Shown: piece by piece, positions 18,154-26,798 of the stretch
Position numbering within the stretch: position 1 is the first letter of the stretch
Layout of the letters: every line of letters starts with the position of its first letter
From: Nocardioides zhouii
GTDB lineage: Bacteria > Actinomycetota > Actinomycetes > Propionibacteriales > Nocardioidaceae
DNA: 64,000 bases
Reading direction: 5' to 3'
Assembly: GCF_004137345.1 (NCBI RefSeq)
Contig: NZ_SDWV01000007.1
Location: 62,001-126,000, forward strand
Position numbers and translations under genes: made by a program
The notes under the pieces: model-generated
The model's database searches: none
The model's input: only the letters and a program-made list of their open reading frames with translations
What the model was told of the DNA's origin: nothing

Positions 18154-18216
18154 GATAGCTGAGGACGTGGCCTACGTCCGGAGGCTCCGGATCCGTCCAT
18201 GGCGTCCTCAGGTATT
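18154..18216. repeat. 63-bp palindromic repeat, family A copy 2
   Basis: Same orientation as the copy at 7597-7659; arms ATAGCTGAGGAC and GTCCTCAGGTAT differ from a perfect dyad at one base. The shared core GGATCCGT and the outer arms are the best-conserved parts. It begins 9 bases after the stop of the RCC1 gene and ends 43 bases before the sulfotransferase start. Confidence 0.85.
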
Positions 18217-18259
18217 GGGGGCGGAGGCGGCCCCGAGGGCCACCGATAGGCTGCGGAGC

Positions 18260-19333
18260 GTGACTTCTAGGCGTGTGGTCTTCGTCGTCGGGTCGGGCCG
18301 CAGCGGCACGAGCACGATGGCCGGGACGCTGCGCGCGCTGGGCCTGCACGTGCCGCAGCCCGAGGTCGTCGCCGACGCCACGAACCCCAAGGGTTTCGGT
18401 GAGCCGCGCTGGGTGGTCGACCTCCACGCCGAGCTCCTCGCGCGCAGCAACGTGCAGGTCTCCGACGCCCGTCCGCGCGCCTGGCTGGACACCGGGACCA
18501 CCAGCGGCGACCACGCGACCCGGGAGCGTGTTGCCGCCTGGCTCGAGGGCCAGTTCGAGGTCGCTGACGAGCTCGTGATCAAGGACCCGCGGGCCTCCTG
18601 GTTCCTCGGCCTGTGGCGTGCGGCGGCCGAGCGCTGCGACGCGACGCCGTCCTACGTCACCATGCTGCGGCCGGTGACCGAGGTGGTCGGGTCCAAGCAG
18701 AAGTACTACGGCCAGATGGGCGCCGGCTCCGACCAGGGCGCCGTCACCCGCACGGCGGCGTGGATCAACATGATGCTCCACACCGAGCGCGCCACCCGTG
18801 GCCAGCACCGCGCCTTCGTGCACTACGGCGACCTCCTCGACGACTGGACCCAGCCGGTGTTCGCCCTCGGCGAGTCCTTCGACCTCAACGGGGTGAAGAC
18901 CGCGATGGCCGTCGACATCGCCGAGGTGCACCGCTTCATCGACCCGTCGCTGCGACGCGTGACGGCGACGTGGGACGACATCGGCGTCCCCGACCGGCTC
19001 CGCGAGCTCGCCGACGAGACGTGGCAGGCGCTCGGCGCCCTCGCCGCGGACGACTCCACCACGAACCAGGAGTGGTGCGACCGGCTCCGCACCGCGTACG
19101 CCGGGCAGTACGCCGACGCGGAGGCGTTCGCCCACTCGACCGTCCTGGCCCAGCGGCGTACGGCTGCCGCCGAGGCCCGTCGCGAGGCGGCCGGCCAGGC
19201 GTCGTCGGGCCGCAGTGCCGCCGACCGGGTGCCCCACGCCGTACGCGCGATGGTCCCGCCGGCCGCCCGCCAGAAGCTCCGCAGGGCCATGGGCCGCGAG
19301 CGCCCCGAGGGCCAGGGCCAAGGGCAGGCCTGA
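18260..19333 (+). CDS. Sulfotransferase family protein
   Basis: A 357-residue protein with the 5'-PSB (PAPS-binding) loop GSGRSGTSTM near residues 9-18 and a later LRPVTEVVGSKQKYYGQM segment fitting the 3'-phosphate region of carbohydrate-type sulfotransferases. It would move sulfate from PAPS onto a surface glycan. I choose GTG 18260 because the frame upstream runs through the 63-bp repeat, which has no protein homology, and a GGAG lies just before it. It is the first gene of a four-gene unit with glycosyltransferases; its stop overlaps the next ATG (TGATG). The C-terminal 60 residues are basic and Ala/Arg-rich. Confidence 0.82.
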   Translation: MTSRRVVFVVGSGRSGTSTMAGTLRALGLHVPQPEVVADATNPKGFGEPRWVVDLHAELLARSNVQVSDARPRAWLDTGTTSGDHATRERVAAWLEGQFEVADELVIKDPRASWFLGLWRAAAERCDATPSYVTMLRPVTEVVGSKQKYYGQMGAGSDQGAVTRTAAWINMMLHTERATRGQHRAFVHYGDLLDDWTQPVFALGESFDLNGVKTAMAVDIAEVHRFIDPSLRRVTATWDDIGVPDRLRELADETWQALGALAADDSTTNQEWCDRLRTAYAGQYADAEAFAHSTVLAQRRTAAAEARREAAGQASSGRSAADRVPHAVRAMVPPAARQKLRRAMGRERPEGQGQGQA

Positions 19334-20271
19334 TGCCCGACATCGCCGCGCTGGAACAGGATTCCGGCTACGACGTGACCTGGCCGTGGTCCTCCGGCGA
19401 GGCCCTGGTGCCCGGGCTGACGTGCGTCTTCCGGGTCCGCAACGAGGCACGCAACCTGCCGTGGGTGCTGCCGCCGATCTTCTCGGCCGTCCAGCACGTC
19501 CTGCTGGTCGACAACGGCTCCGACGACGGCACCGCCGACGTGGCGAGGCGGGTCGCGGAGCAGTGCGGTGCGGCCGACCGGCTGACCGTGCTGGTCTACC
19601 CGCACACGGTGTCGCGCGCCGGCGGCGAGCACCTCGCCACCCCGGCCACGAGTGTCCACTCGCTGACCCACTTCTACAACTGGTGCTTCTCCCACGTGCG
19701 TACGACGTACTCGATGAAGTGGGACGGCGACATGGTGCTGACGCCGGAGGGCGCCGGCATCCTGCGCGACCTGTCGTGGCAGCTCCAGTCGACCCGCGCG
19801 ATCGTCGCGATGCCGCGCCACCCGCTGACCGTCGTCGACGAGTCGACCGGCTGGCTCGACCTGTCGCTGCGCTTCCTCGAGCCCTGGGTCTATCCGATGG
19901 GGCCCGACTTCACCTTCGTCAAGGCCTTCGACTGGGAGCTGCGGGAGTTCCCGCCCGGTGTCGAGCGGATCGTGCTGCAGCAAGGACTCTGCGTCGAGGT
20001 GAAGTGGCTCGACGCCGACGAGTACGCCCACTGGCGGCGCGACGGGGTCGACTTCACCAACACCCGGCTCTACCGCAAGCTGCGCGAGTTCGAGGTCGAC
20101 GAGGCGATCCGCAACGGCGATCCCGAGGCGCTCGGCGGGCTCGTGAAGGTGACCGCCCCCGAAGGAGTGCACATCATCGACCACGTCAGCCGCGACTGGC
20201 TCTGGCGCCAGCCCCGCCCGCTGGTGCAGCACTCGCTGCCCGCCTCGTTGAAGGAGCGGGTGCGGACGTGA
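19333..20271 (+). CDS. Glycosyltransferase family 2-like protein
   Basis: A 312-residue GT-A-fold protein. CVFRVRNEARNLPWVLPPI and HVLLVDNGSDDGT are the nucleotide-sugar binding strands and MKWDGDMV carries the metal-binding D-x-D. There are no membrane segments, so it acts in the cytoplasm or at the inner membrane face. Coupled at both ends: its ATG overlaps the sulfotransferase stop and its stop overlaps the following GTG (GTGA). Donor and acceptor sugars cannot be inferred; the neighbour sulfotransferase suggests a sulfated surface glycan. Confidence 0.8.
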   Translation: MPDIAALEQDSGYDVTWPWSSGEALVPGLTCVFRVRNEARNLPWVLPPIFSAVQHVLLVDNGSDDGTADVARRVAEQCGAADRLTVLVYPHTVSRAGGEHLATPATSVHSLTHFYNWCFSHVRTTYSMKWDGDMVLTPEGAGILRDLSWQLQSTRAIVAMPRHPLTVVDESTGWLDLSLRFLEPWVYPMGPDFTFVKAFDWELREFPPGVERIVLQQGLCVEVKWLDADEYAHWRRDGVDFTNTRLYRKLREFEVDEAIRNGDPEALGGLVKVTAPEGVHIIDHVSRDWLWRQPRPLVQHSLPASLKERVRT

Positions 20272-22076
20272 GCCCCACTATCCCCGGACAGGCGCTGCAC
20301 CCCCTCCACGACCTCCGGATGCCCGGACCGACGCTCGTGCTCGTCGACGACTCCGACAGCGTCGCGCTCGACGCGCTGCACGGCATCGAGGACGTCGAGG
20401 GCCTCGAGCCGCAGGTCGTCACGCTGTCCTCGATCACCGGACCGCTCAAGGGCTGGGGCTCGGTGCTCGTGGTGGCGGGCGACCGGTCCCGCCTGCGCCG
20501 GATGGCGAGCGCCGTACCCCTCCTCGGGCAGTGCAAGGCGGTGGCCTGCTGGCTCACCGACGCCCCCACGCCGTGGGTGCTGGTGCCGCGCCCCGAGTGG
20601 CCGCCCCTCGCGCACCTCGCGGCCCGGCCCGCCGGCGACCGCGGGGTCCTGACGGTTGTCCGGTTCGCCTCCGGCGCCCGCGCCCAGCTCGTCGTGATGG
20701 AGATGGCGCGGCAGGCCGCCGGTCCCGGCGACACGACGCACGGCGGGGTCGTCGTGGCGTACGCCGGCCGCCCGGCCGCTCCCGGTCTCGACGCCCGGAG
20801 CGTGCTGCTGCCCGATGTGGCCGGCGCCGGTGACGCCGAGCGCGACGTGCCGCCCGACGTGGTCGTCGCCCGCCGCGGCGGAGACGTCGCGGAGCACCAC
20901 GTCATCGACCGTGCGCCGACGGTCGTCACCGACCCCGGACCCGAGCCGGTCGACGAGCGCGTCTTCAACCCGATGGGCTTCCGCAAGGACTGGGACCACC
21001 CGGTCGTCGACCTGTCCCGGCTGGTCCAGGGGTCCGGTGAGGGGCCGGTCACCGAGGACGTCATCGAGGCGGCGCGCGGGTTCCAGGGCGTACGACTCAC
21101 CCCCGACACCCCCACCGCCGACCTGCTCGCCCTCGCCATGTCGGGCGTGCCGATCGTGACCGAGGGCGTGGTCGACGTGGCGCCGCCGGTGGCGGCCGCG
21201 CTCGACGCAGCGGTCGACCTCGACGACGCCCTGCGGCGCGAGGAGCACAGCCTCGCCGTGCGCCGCGCCGCCTTCGACCACCACTCCACGCTGGCCTGGC
21301 GTTCGGCGCTCGCGACGCGCGCCGGCGTACGCCACACCGCGCTCCCGCCGGTCAGCGCGCTGCTGGCCACGAAGCGCCCGGAGATGCTCGACTTCGCCCT
21401 GCGGCAGATCGCCCGGCAGCGGGGCGCGGAGGTCGAGCTGGTGCTGGCCGCGCACGGCTTCGAGCCCGACCGCGACGCCGTACGACGTGCTCTCGGCGAC
21501 CGGCCGCACCGGGTGCTGACCTTTGACGGGTCGGAGTTCTTCGGCGACGTGCTCACCGCCGCCGCGCACGCCGCGTCGAGTGAGGTGCTGCTCAAGGTCG
21601 ACGACGACGACTGGTACTCACCCGACGCGGTCCACGACCTCCTCATGGCGCGCCGATTCTCGGGCGCCGACGTGGTGGGCATGCCCTCGGAGTTCGTCTA
21701 CCTGCACGCCAACGCGGACCGCGCCGACCTCACGGTGCGGCGGATCCACCCCTCCGAGATCTTCGCCCGCTTCGTCGCCGGCGGCACGCTGCTGCTCGAC
21801 CGCGGACTGCTCCGCTCGCTCGGCGACTTCCGCCGGGTGCGCAAGTTCGTCGACGCCCAGCTGCTGGCGGGGGTGGAGGCTGCCGGCGGCCGGATCTACC
21901 GCACCCACGGCCTCGGCTACATCCTGCGCCGCACCGGCAAGGGACACACCTGGCAGCGCGACGACGAGGAGTTCCGCCGACCTGACATCGTGGCCACGGA
22001 GTGGGCCGGGTTCCAGCCGAGCCTGGCGATGGAGGTCGACCCGCTCGACCTGCCCGACACGGACGGGGGTGCCTAG
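20268..22076 (+). CDS. Two-domain protein: unknown N-terminus plus GT2-like domain
   Basis: A 602-residue protein. The first about 350 residues are not a family I recognise; they begin with LVLVDDSDSVALDALHGIEDVEG and contain alternating alpha/beta segments and a stretch reading EPVDERVFNPMGFRKDW, found in some glycosyltransferase partners. The C-terminal about 240 residues form a GT-A-like domain (VSALLATKRPEMLDFALRQI, then VLLKVDDDDWY with an Asp cluster for metal binding, then GGTLLLDRGLLRSLGDF). The GTG start overlaps the upstream stop by GTGA and the next gene starts directly after the TAG. Likely assembles the same surface glycan as its neighbours. Confidence 0.72.
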   Translation: MSPTIPGQALHPLHDLRMPGPTLVLVDDSDSVALDALHGIEDVEGLEPQVVTLSSITGPLKGWGSVLVVAGDRSRLRRMASAVPLLGQCKAVACWLTDAPTPWVLVPRPEWPPLAHLAARPAGDRGVLTVVRFASGARAQLVVMEMARQAAGPGDTTHGGVVVAYAGRPAAPGLDARSVLLPDVAGAGDAERDVPPDVVVARRGGDVAEHHVIDRAPTVVTDPGPEPVDERVFNPMGFRKDWDHPVVDLSRLVQGSGEGPVTEDVIEAARGFQGVRLTPDTPTADLLALAMSGVPIVTEGVVDVAPPVAAALDAAVDLDDALRREEHSLAVRRAAFDHHSTLAWRSALATRAGVRHTALPPVSALLATKRPEMLDFALRQIARQRGAEVELVLAAHGFEPDRDAVRRALGDRPHRVLTFDGSEFFGDVLTAAAHAASSEVLLKVDDDDWYSPDAVHDLLMARRFSGADVVGMPSEFVYLHANADRADLTVRRIHPSEIFARFVAGGTLLLDRGLLRSLGDFRRVRKFVDAQLLAGVEAAGGRIYRTHGLGYILRRTGKGHTWQRDDEEFRRPDIVATEWAGFQPSLAMEVDPLDLPDTDGGA

Positions 22077-23684
22077 GTGGCCCGGCAGCCCGTGGTGCGC
22101 CACAACGACTGGGGATCGCTCGTCCCCGCGACCCTCGGTGCGTGGGAGCCGACGCTCGGGGTGACGGTCGTGGTGCCCACCTTCAACTACCAGCACACCC
22201 TGCCGTACGTGCTCGCCGGCCTCGCCGCCCAGTCCTACCCGGCCCACCTGCTCGAGGTGCTCGTCGTCGACGACCAGAGCAGCCCGGTGCAGGAGCTGCC
22301 CGAGGTCCGTCCGGACAACACCCGGCTGATCCGCGTCGAGGAGGGCTGGGGTCGCGCCAACGCGTGCCACCTCGGCGCGCTCGCCGCCGAGGGCGACGTC
22401 CTGCACTGGTACGACGCCGACATGCTCGCCTACCGCGAGGAGGTCGAGGCGCACGCGCGCTGGCACCACCTCGTCGACTACGCCGTGCCGGGCGGCGACA
22501 AGCACTTCGTCGACCCCGCCGGACTGCTCGGGCTCGACCCTGCCGTCGTACGCGACCGGGTGGCGGCGGGCGAGGCCGCCGACCTCTTCCCCGGCCAGGA
22601 CCACGAGCCGCACCAGTGGGTCGAGGACTATTGGGCCCGGACCGACGACCTGCGCACCGCCGGGCCGCGGGCGCAGCGCTTCCACATCGGCATGACCGGC
22701 TCGGTGACCAAGGCGCTCTACTTCGACTCCGACGGCTTCGACCGGTCGCTGCGGCTCGGCGAGGACATGCACCTCGGCCACTCGCTCGCCCAGGCCGGCG
22801 GCGTCTTCGTGGTCGACCGCGAGGCCCGCAGCTGGCACCTCGGCCGCTCGCAGGTGCTCCGCCGTGCCGAGCAGGTCAACCGCTACAACGACCCCTACCT
22901 CGCCGACCTCGTGCCCACGATGCGCCCGAAGCGCAACAAGCGGGGGCGGACCTACCAGGTGCCGTACCTCGAGGCGGTCGTGACCGCCGGCCCGGCCGAT
23001 GAGACGATCCGGGTCGTCGACGCGCTGCTCGACGGCGACGTTCCCGACCTGCGGGTGACGATCGTCGGGCCGTGGGGCTCGGTCCACGAGGACCGCGTCC
23101 AGCCGGTCGAGGACCCGGTGCTCGAGACCCGGCTGGTGCACCGCTCCTTCGTCCACGAGCCGCGCGTACGGCTGGTCGTGGCCCTCGTCGGCCCGAGCGA
23201 CGCCGAGTTCGTGCTGACCCTCCCCGACGTCACTCTCGCCCCGCTGCGCGGCGTGCTGCCGGCGCTCCTCGACGACCTCGAGCGCACCCACCACGGCGCC
23301 CGCCTGCTGTCGTACGACTCGGGCGCGGTCGCCCGCCTGGAGCGGACCTCGGCCCTCGCCCGCGTCGCGCGGGTGGCTGATTCCGGAGACGATCACGAGG
23401 TGCTCCTCGAGGAGTCGTTCGGCACGAAGACGTACGCCGCCACGGCCGTCGGCTGGGTGCCAGTGGGCGAGCGCGAGGTCGAGCGCTTCACCCTCCCCGC
23501 CCGCCCGCCGATGGACACCGAGAAGTCCGAGCAACGCATGGTCAAGGCGCTGCGCAAGGCCGACGCGATCTCGGCCCCCGGCGCTGAGGGTCCCCCCTCC
23601 GAGGGCGGCGAGAGCGTCGATCTCACGAGCGAGGCTGACGACGGCGACCAGGGCAAGCGGGGGCTCTTCGGCCGCCGCCGCTGA
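22077..23684 (+). CDS. Glycosyltransferase family 2 protein
   Basis: A 535-residue protein. The N-terminal GT2 domain has VVVPTFNYQHTLPYVL, VLVVDDQSS, D-x-D as WYDADML and an ED-type catalytic segment RLGEDMHLGHSLAQAG, all within the first about 245 residues. The C-terminal half (about residues 300-470) looks like a second, degenerate alpha/beta domain, and the tail is acidic then ends in a basic FGRRR. It starts with GTG immediately after the upstream stop, closing the four-gene operon. A hairpin terminator follows. Confidence 0.82.
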   Translation: MARQPVVRHNDWGSLVPATLGAWEPTLGVTVVVPTFNYQHTLPYVLAGLAAQSYPAHLLEVLVVDDQSSPVQELPEVRPDNTRLIRVEEGWGRANACHLGALAAEGDVLHWYDADMLAYREEVEAHARWHHLVDYAVPGGDKHFVDPAGLLGLDPAVVRDRVAAGEAADLFPGQDHEPHQWVEDYWARTDDLRTAGPRAQRFHIGMTGSVTKALYFDSDGFDRSLRLGEDMHLGHSLAQAGGVFVVDREARSWHLGRSQVLRRAEQVNRYNDPYLADLVPTMRPKRNKRGRTYQVPYLEAVVTAGPADETIRVVDALLDGDVPDLRVTIVGPWGSVHEDRVQPVEDPVLETRLVHRSFVHEPRVRLVVALVGPSDAEFVLTLPDVTLAPLRGVLPALLDDLERTHHGARLLSYDSGAVARLERTSALARVARVADSGDDHEVLLEESFGTKTYAATAVGWVPVGEREVERFTLPARPPMDTEKSEQRMVKALRKADAISAPGAEGPPSEGGESVDLTSEADDGDQGKRGLFGRRR

Positions 23685-23700
23685 GGGCGTTGCTCTTGTC

Positions 23701-23726
23701 GGAGTCCCCGCTTAGGCGGTGACTCC
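23701..23726 (+). terminator. Hairpin terminator after glycan operon
   Basis: GGAGTCCCCGC (23701-23711) pairs with GCGGTGACTCC (23716-23726) with one mismatch and a TTAG loop, 17 bases after the last glycosyltransferase stop. Confidence 0.65.
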
Positions 23727-23818
23727 CGCGCGGGTGGGCTGTTGCAACGGCCGAAGGGCGCAAGACTCCGCCGAGCTGTGTGTCGCACGGGGCTGGCGGG
23801 GCGAGGGCTCTCGAGACG

Positions 23819-23852
23819 CCTCGCTCGACTGCTCGACTACTCGACCAGCGAG
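23819..23852 (-). repeat. CCTCGCT/AGCGAGG intergenic palindrome
   Basis: CCTCGCT (23819-23825) and AGCGAGG (23846-23852) enclose a run of CTCGACT-like words, preceded by CTCTCGAGACG. It ends just downstream of ugd on the minus strand and can terminate it. From memory this TCTCGAGACG...CTCGACCAGCGAG pattern resembles an intergenic palindrome common in Nocardioides; I cannot check copy number here. Confidence 0.55.
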
Positions 23853-23858
23853 GAGGGA

Positions 23859-25031
23859 TCAGTCGGCGCCGAAGAGGTCGCGGGTGTAGACCTTGTCGGC
23901 CACGTCGCGCAGCTCGTCGACCATCCGGTTGGCGACGATCAGGTCGACGCGCTCCTTGAACGACGCGAGGTCGCTGGTGACCTCCGAGCCGAACCAGGTG
24001 TCGGCGCCGAGCTCGGGCTCGTAGACGACGACCTCGATGCCCTTGGCCTTGATCCGCTTCATGATCCCCTGCACCGAGGACTCGCGGAAGTTGTCCGACC
24101 CGGCCTTCATGATCAGCCGGTGGATGCCGACGACGTCCGGCTTCCGGTCGATGATGTCGAAGGCGATGAAGTCCTTGCGGGTCGTGTTGGCCTCGACGAT
24201 CGCAGAGATCAGCGTCTGCGGGACGTCGGAGTAGTTGGCCAGCAGCTGCCGGGTGTCCTTGGGCAGGCAGTAGCCGCCGTAGCCGAACGACGGGTTGTTG
24301 TAGTGGGTGCCGATGCGCGGGTCGAGCCCGACGCCGTCGATGATCTGGCGCGAGTCGAGCCCGCGGGAGAGCGCGAAGGAGTCGAGCTCGTTGAAGTAGG
24401 CGACCCGCATCGCGAGGTAGGTGTTGGCGAACAGCTTGATCGCCTCGGCCTCGGTCGGCTGGGTGAAGAGAACGGGTACGTCGTCCGCGTCGGCGCCCTT
24501 GACCAGCAGGTCGGCGAACGCCCGGGCCTGCTCGGTGTCGTCGCCCACGACGATCCGGGCCGGGTGCAGGTTGTCGTGCAGCGCCCGGCCCTCGCGGAGG
24601 AACTCGGGGGAGAAGATGACGTTGGTGGTGCCCAGCCGCGTGCGCACGTCGTCGATGTAGCCCACCGGCACCGTCGACTTCACGACCATGGTCGCGTCGG
24701 GAGCGATGCGGATGACATCGCGCATCACCGACTCGATGGAGTGGGTGTCGAAGTAGTTCGTCACCGGGTCGTAGTTGGTGGGCGTCGCGATGATCACGAA
24801 GTCGGCGTCGCGGTGCGCCTCCTCGGCCTCGGTCGTGAAGGCGAGGTCGAGGTCCTCCTCGGCGAGGAACCGGGAGATGTCGTCGTCGTGGATCGGGCTC
24901 TCGCCACGGCGAAGCCGGTCGATCCGCGGGGCGTCGACGTCGAGGCCGACGACGGTGTTGTGCCGGGACAGGAGCACGGCCATGGAGAGGCCGACGTAGC
25001 CCAGGCCGGCGATGGAGATCTTCGCAGTCAC
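23859..25031 (-). CDS. ugd: UDP-glucose 6-dehydrogenase
   Basis: Oxidises UDP-glucose to UDP-glucuronate with two NAD+, supplying acidic sugar for surface polysaccharide. The 390-residue length matches short E. coli-type Ugd (388). Visible are the N-terminal Rossmann motif [12 protein letters not shown], the IIATPTNYD loop, [24 protein letters not shown], the central [19 protein letters not shown] helix, and the catalytic Cys in [16 protein letters not shown] choose GTG 25031; the frame upstream of it is low-complexity shadow. It converges on the glycosyltransferase operon, consistent with supplying UDP-GlcA to it. Confidence 0.94.
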   Translation of the reverse strand: MTAKISIAGLGYVGLSMAVLLSRHNTVVGLDVDAPRIDRLRRGESPIHDDDISRFLAEEDLDLAFTTEAEEAHRDADFVIIATPTNYDPVTNYFDTHSIESVMRDVIRIAPDATMVVKSTVPVGYIDDVRTRLGTTNVIFSPEFLREGRALHDNLHPARIVVGDDTEQARAFADLLVKGADADDVPVLFTQPTEAEAIKLFANTYLAMRVAYFNELDSFALSRGLDSRQIIDGVGLDPRIGTHYNNPSFGYGGYCLPKDTRQLLANYSDVPQTLISAIVEANTTRKDFIAFDIIDRKPDVVGIHRLIMKAGSDNFRESSVQGIMKRIKAKGIEVVVYEPELGADTWFGSEVTSDLASFKERVDLIVANRMVDELRDVADKVYTRDLFGAD

Positions 25032-25079
25032 CTGCTCAGTCTGCCGCACCCAGCCCGGGCCGGGAGGCCGAGGACGCCA

Positions 25080-25110
25080 TGCGGAGCGGTCGGGAGGTGA
25101 CCGCTCCGCA
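25080..25110 (-). terminator. Hairpin terminator of the collagen-like gene
   Basis: A perfect 12-bp dyad, TGCGGAGCGGTC (25080-25091) and GACCGCTCCGCA (25099-25110), with a 7-nt loop, 21 bases beyond the minus-strand stop at 25132 and before the ugd start. Confidence 0.7.
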
Positions 25111-25131
25111 CGGCGCCGGCCGGTGGTGCGA

Positions 25132-25884
25132 TCAGCTGCGGTCGCTGGAGTCGCCGGTGATGACGACGTAGAACCTCTTGCGGACGCCCGGCTGCGTGAC
25201 GCTGCCGTCACTGTTGCGAGGGCTCACCACGACGTACTCAGGGAAGTTGGTCCCCGGAGGGGCACACGTGGTGCCCGGGAGGCCGCACTGGCTGACCGAG
25301 ATCTCGCCGGAGAACTCCGCGTTCATGTTCGGCGGGGTAGTCGAGCCCGGGGGGGTCCGCCCGGCCATGCCGCCGCCGTCCTGGTCAACCGAGTTCTGCA
25401 GGGCAATGGTCGCAATGATGCCGTTGTTCGTCAGGTCCTCGTTGGTCTCGATGTAGACGTTGCCGCTGGCCCGCAACGAGTTGTCGGGAGCCCCGCCCAC
25501 TGCCGTGTTGGGCAGAGTCGGGTAGGCAAACTCGACCTCGAAGCCACCCGACTGCGCCACGATCGCGCCGTTCGCGTCGATGAGCGCCCAGCGCCCGACA
25601 CCTGCCGGACCAGCGGGGCCGGCGGGGCCGGACTTGAGCACTCCGGCCTTGAAGTCGCGCTCCTTGAGTGAGCCGTTGCGGATCTTGTTGGAGCCGATGA
25701 CGTTGTTCTTGATGTCGCGGCCCTTGATGGTCTTGTCCTTGATGTCCGAGGACTGCAGCGAGTTGTTCTTGACGTCGTCGGAGCCGATCAGGCCGGCGGC
25801 GTACGACGTGCCGGTCGAGGCGACGACCAGGGCCATGATCGACACTGCCATGGACGGGGAGGGGCGGAGACTGGGGAGGCGCAT
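25132..25884 (-). CDS. Secreted protein with short collagen-like segment
   Basis: A 250-residue exported protein: signal [20 protein letters not shown] near the N-terminus, then a polar repeat region ([27 protein letters not shown], about residues 35-80) whose D-I/V-K-(N/D) steps recall beta-helical repeats. [11 protein letters not shown] collagen-type triplet run lies at about residues 86-95. The C-terminal half is a compact domain with a Cys pair ([14 protein letters not shown]) that I cannot assign. Similar [27 protein letters not shown] proteins are common in actinobacteria with no known function. A 12-bp palindrome abuts its start codon. Confidence 0.75.
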   Translation of the reverse strand: MRLPSLRPSPSMAVSIMALVVASTGTSYAAGLIGSDDVKNNSLQSSDIKDKTIKGRDIKNNVIGSNKIRNGSLKERDFKAGVLKSGPAGPAGPAGVGRWALIDANGAIVAQSGGFEVEFAYPTLPNTAVGGAPDNSLRASGNVYIETNEDLTNNGIIATIALQNSVDQDGGGMAGRTPPGSTTPPNMNAEFSGEISVSQCGLPGTTCAPPGTNFPEYVVVSPRNSDGSVTQPGVRKRFYVVITGDSSDRS

Positions 25885-25896
25885 GGGTTCGAACCC
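25885..25896 (-). promoter_or_regulatory. Palindrome GGGTTCGAACCC at the start of the collagen-like gene
   Basis: A perfect 12-bp palindrome immediately upstream of the ATG; on the minus strand it reads GAAGGGTTCGAACCC then ATG, so the only Shine-Dalgarno-like sequence overlaps it. A CGGC-AAA-GCCG dyad follows at 25902-25912. It could be an operator or a small hairpin hiding the ribosome site. It resembles a tRNA T-loop but no tRNA fits around it. Confidence 0.35.
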
Positions 25897-26021
25897 TTCA
25901 TCGGCAAAGCCGCCGGGTGTCGACGGCTAGGAGGTGTTCGGAGTGACGCGGCTCACGGATGGGAGACTTTCGTAGCATTTGGCGCGGAAGCGGGTTGGTG
26001 GGCGCTGGCAGGGTGGTGAGC

Positions 26022-26156
26022 ATGGGAATCATGACGAAGGCGGGCGCGTTCGCCGTAGCCAAGAAGGTCTACGACGAGGCCCGGAAGCCGCACAACCAGG
26101 CGAAGATCAAGAGCGCCGTGCGCAAGGTGCAGGAGCGTCGTCAGCGCCCGAGCTGA
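26022..26156 (+). CDS. Small basic conserved protein (44 aa)
   Basis: MGIMTKAGAFAVAKKVYDEARK begins a 44-residue, Lys/Arg-rich, helix-forming protein with no signal peptide. I recall similar AxAKKVxDEARKPxNQxKIK proteins in other actinobacteria, without a known role. The start is ATG 26022 (a second ATG lies at 26031); the frame upstream is not protein-like. Its last 16 bases overlap the end of the convergent DUF998 gene. Confidence 0.6.
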   Translation: MGIMTKAGAFAVAKKVYDEARKPHNQAKIKSAVRKVQERRQRPS

Positions 26157-26764
26157 CCGTCCCGCCGACGCGGCCGGTGCTCCCACGCGACGCCGGCCAG
26201 CCCGAACAGGACCGGCCACAGCGCGAGCCGCTCGAGCGCACCGCCGGCTTCGAACGACCGGTCGCCGGACACGATGAACCCGATCGCAGCAGCGGCCGTG
26301 ACCGCGCCGGTGGCGAGCAGCGCCCTCGCCAGCCGGGGCCGGTCCTCACGCAGCCTCACCCCGAGCAGCACCAGCGCCAGCGGCTGGGCGACGAACAGTG
26401 GCGTCGCGGCGATCGCGTGGAGGGTCGCGTCCTGGTCCAGCGGCGCCAGCCCCGTGGCGTACGAGCTGACGCCCGACACCACGAGCAGGCCGGTCACCCA
26501 CGGGCCGAGCGGTCGGGCGAGCAGCAGCGCGCCACCGGCGAGCAGGACGCCGTAGCCCATGAAGGAGCCGTTCATCACTGCGTGCCGTGGTGAGCAGTAC
26601 GCCTCCGAGCAGCCGACCTCGCCGAGCTTGCTCACCGAGTCGGACACGAAGCTGTAGCCGCCCGTCGTCGCGGCGGCGGTGACGACCTCGGTGGCGATGT
26701 AGGTCGGCCGGAGCAGGAAGGCGAGGGCTCCGAGCTGAGCGGCGCGGGCGGGGAGGTCGGGCAC
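26141..26764 (-). CDS. DUF998 membrane protein
   Basis: A 207-residue protein with about six hydrophobic helices (ALAFLLRPTYIATEVVTAA; GVLLAGGALLLA; VTGLLVVSGVSSYATGLA; TPLFVAQPLALVLLG; LLATGAVTAAAAIGFIV; ALWPVLFGLAGVAWE). YSFVSDSVSKLGEVGC and a later LAPLDQD loop are typical of the DUF998 family, whose function is unknown. The start is GTG 26764; an upstream extension would overlap the divergent DUF1810 gene. Its 3' end overlaps the small basic gene. Confidence 0.8.
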   Translation of the reverse strand: MPDLPARAAQLGALAFLLRPTYIATEVVTAAATTGGYSFVSDSVSKLGEVGCSEAYCSPRHAVMNGSFMGYGVLLAGGALLLARPLGPWVTGLLVVSGVSSYATGLAPLDQDATLHAIAATPLFVAQPLALVLLGVRLREDRPRLARALLATGAVTAAAAIGFIVSGDRSFEAGGALERLALWPVLFGLAGVAWEHRPRRRDGQLGR

Positions 26765-26798
26765 GACGTCACCGTAGTCGGGCCTGCACACTGGTCCC

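Noticed and set aside
18167..18259. Longer N-terminus for the sulfotransferase
   Set aside because: The frame there is the 63-bp repeat; the PAPS loop begins just after GTG 18260.
25870..25925. GGGTTCGAACCC resembling a tRNA T-arm, and a neighbouring GGCAAAGCCGCCGGG recalling part of a c-di-GMP (GEMM) riboswitch
   Set aside because: No acceptor, D or anticodon arm fits on either strand, and the GEMM element lacks its conserved first half, so neither RNA is supported.
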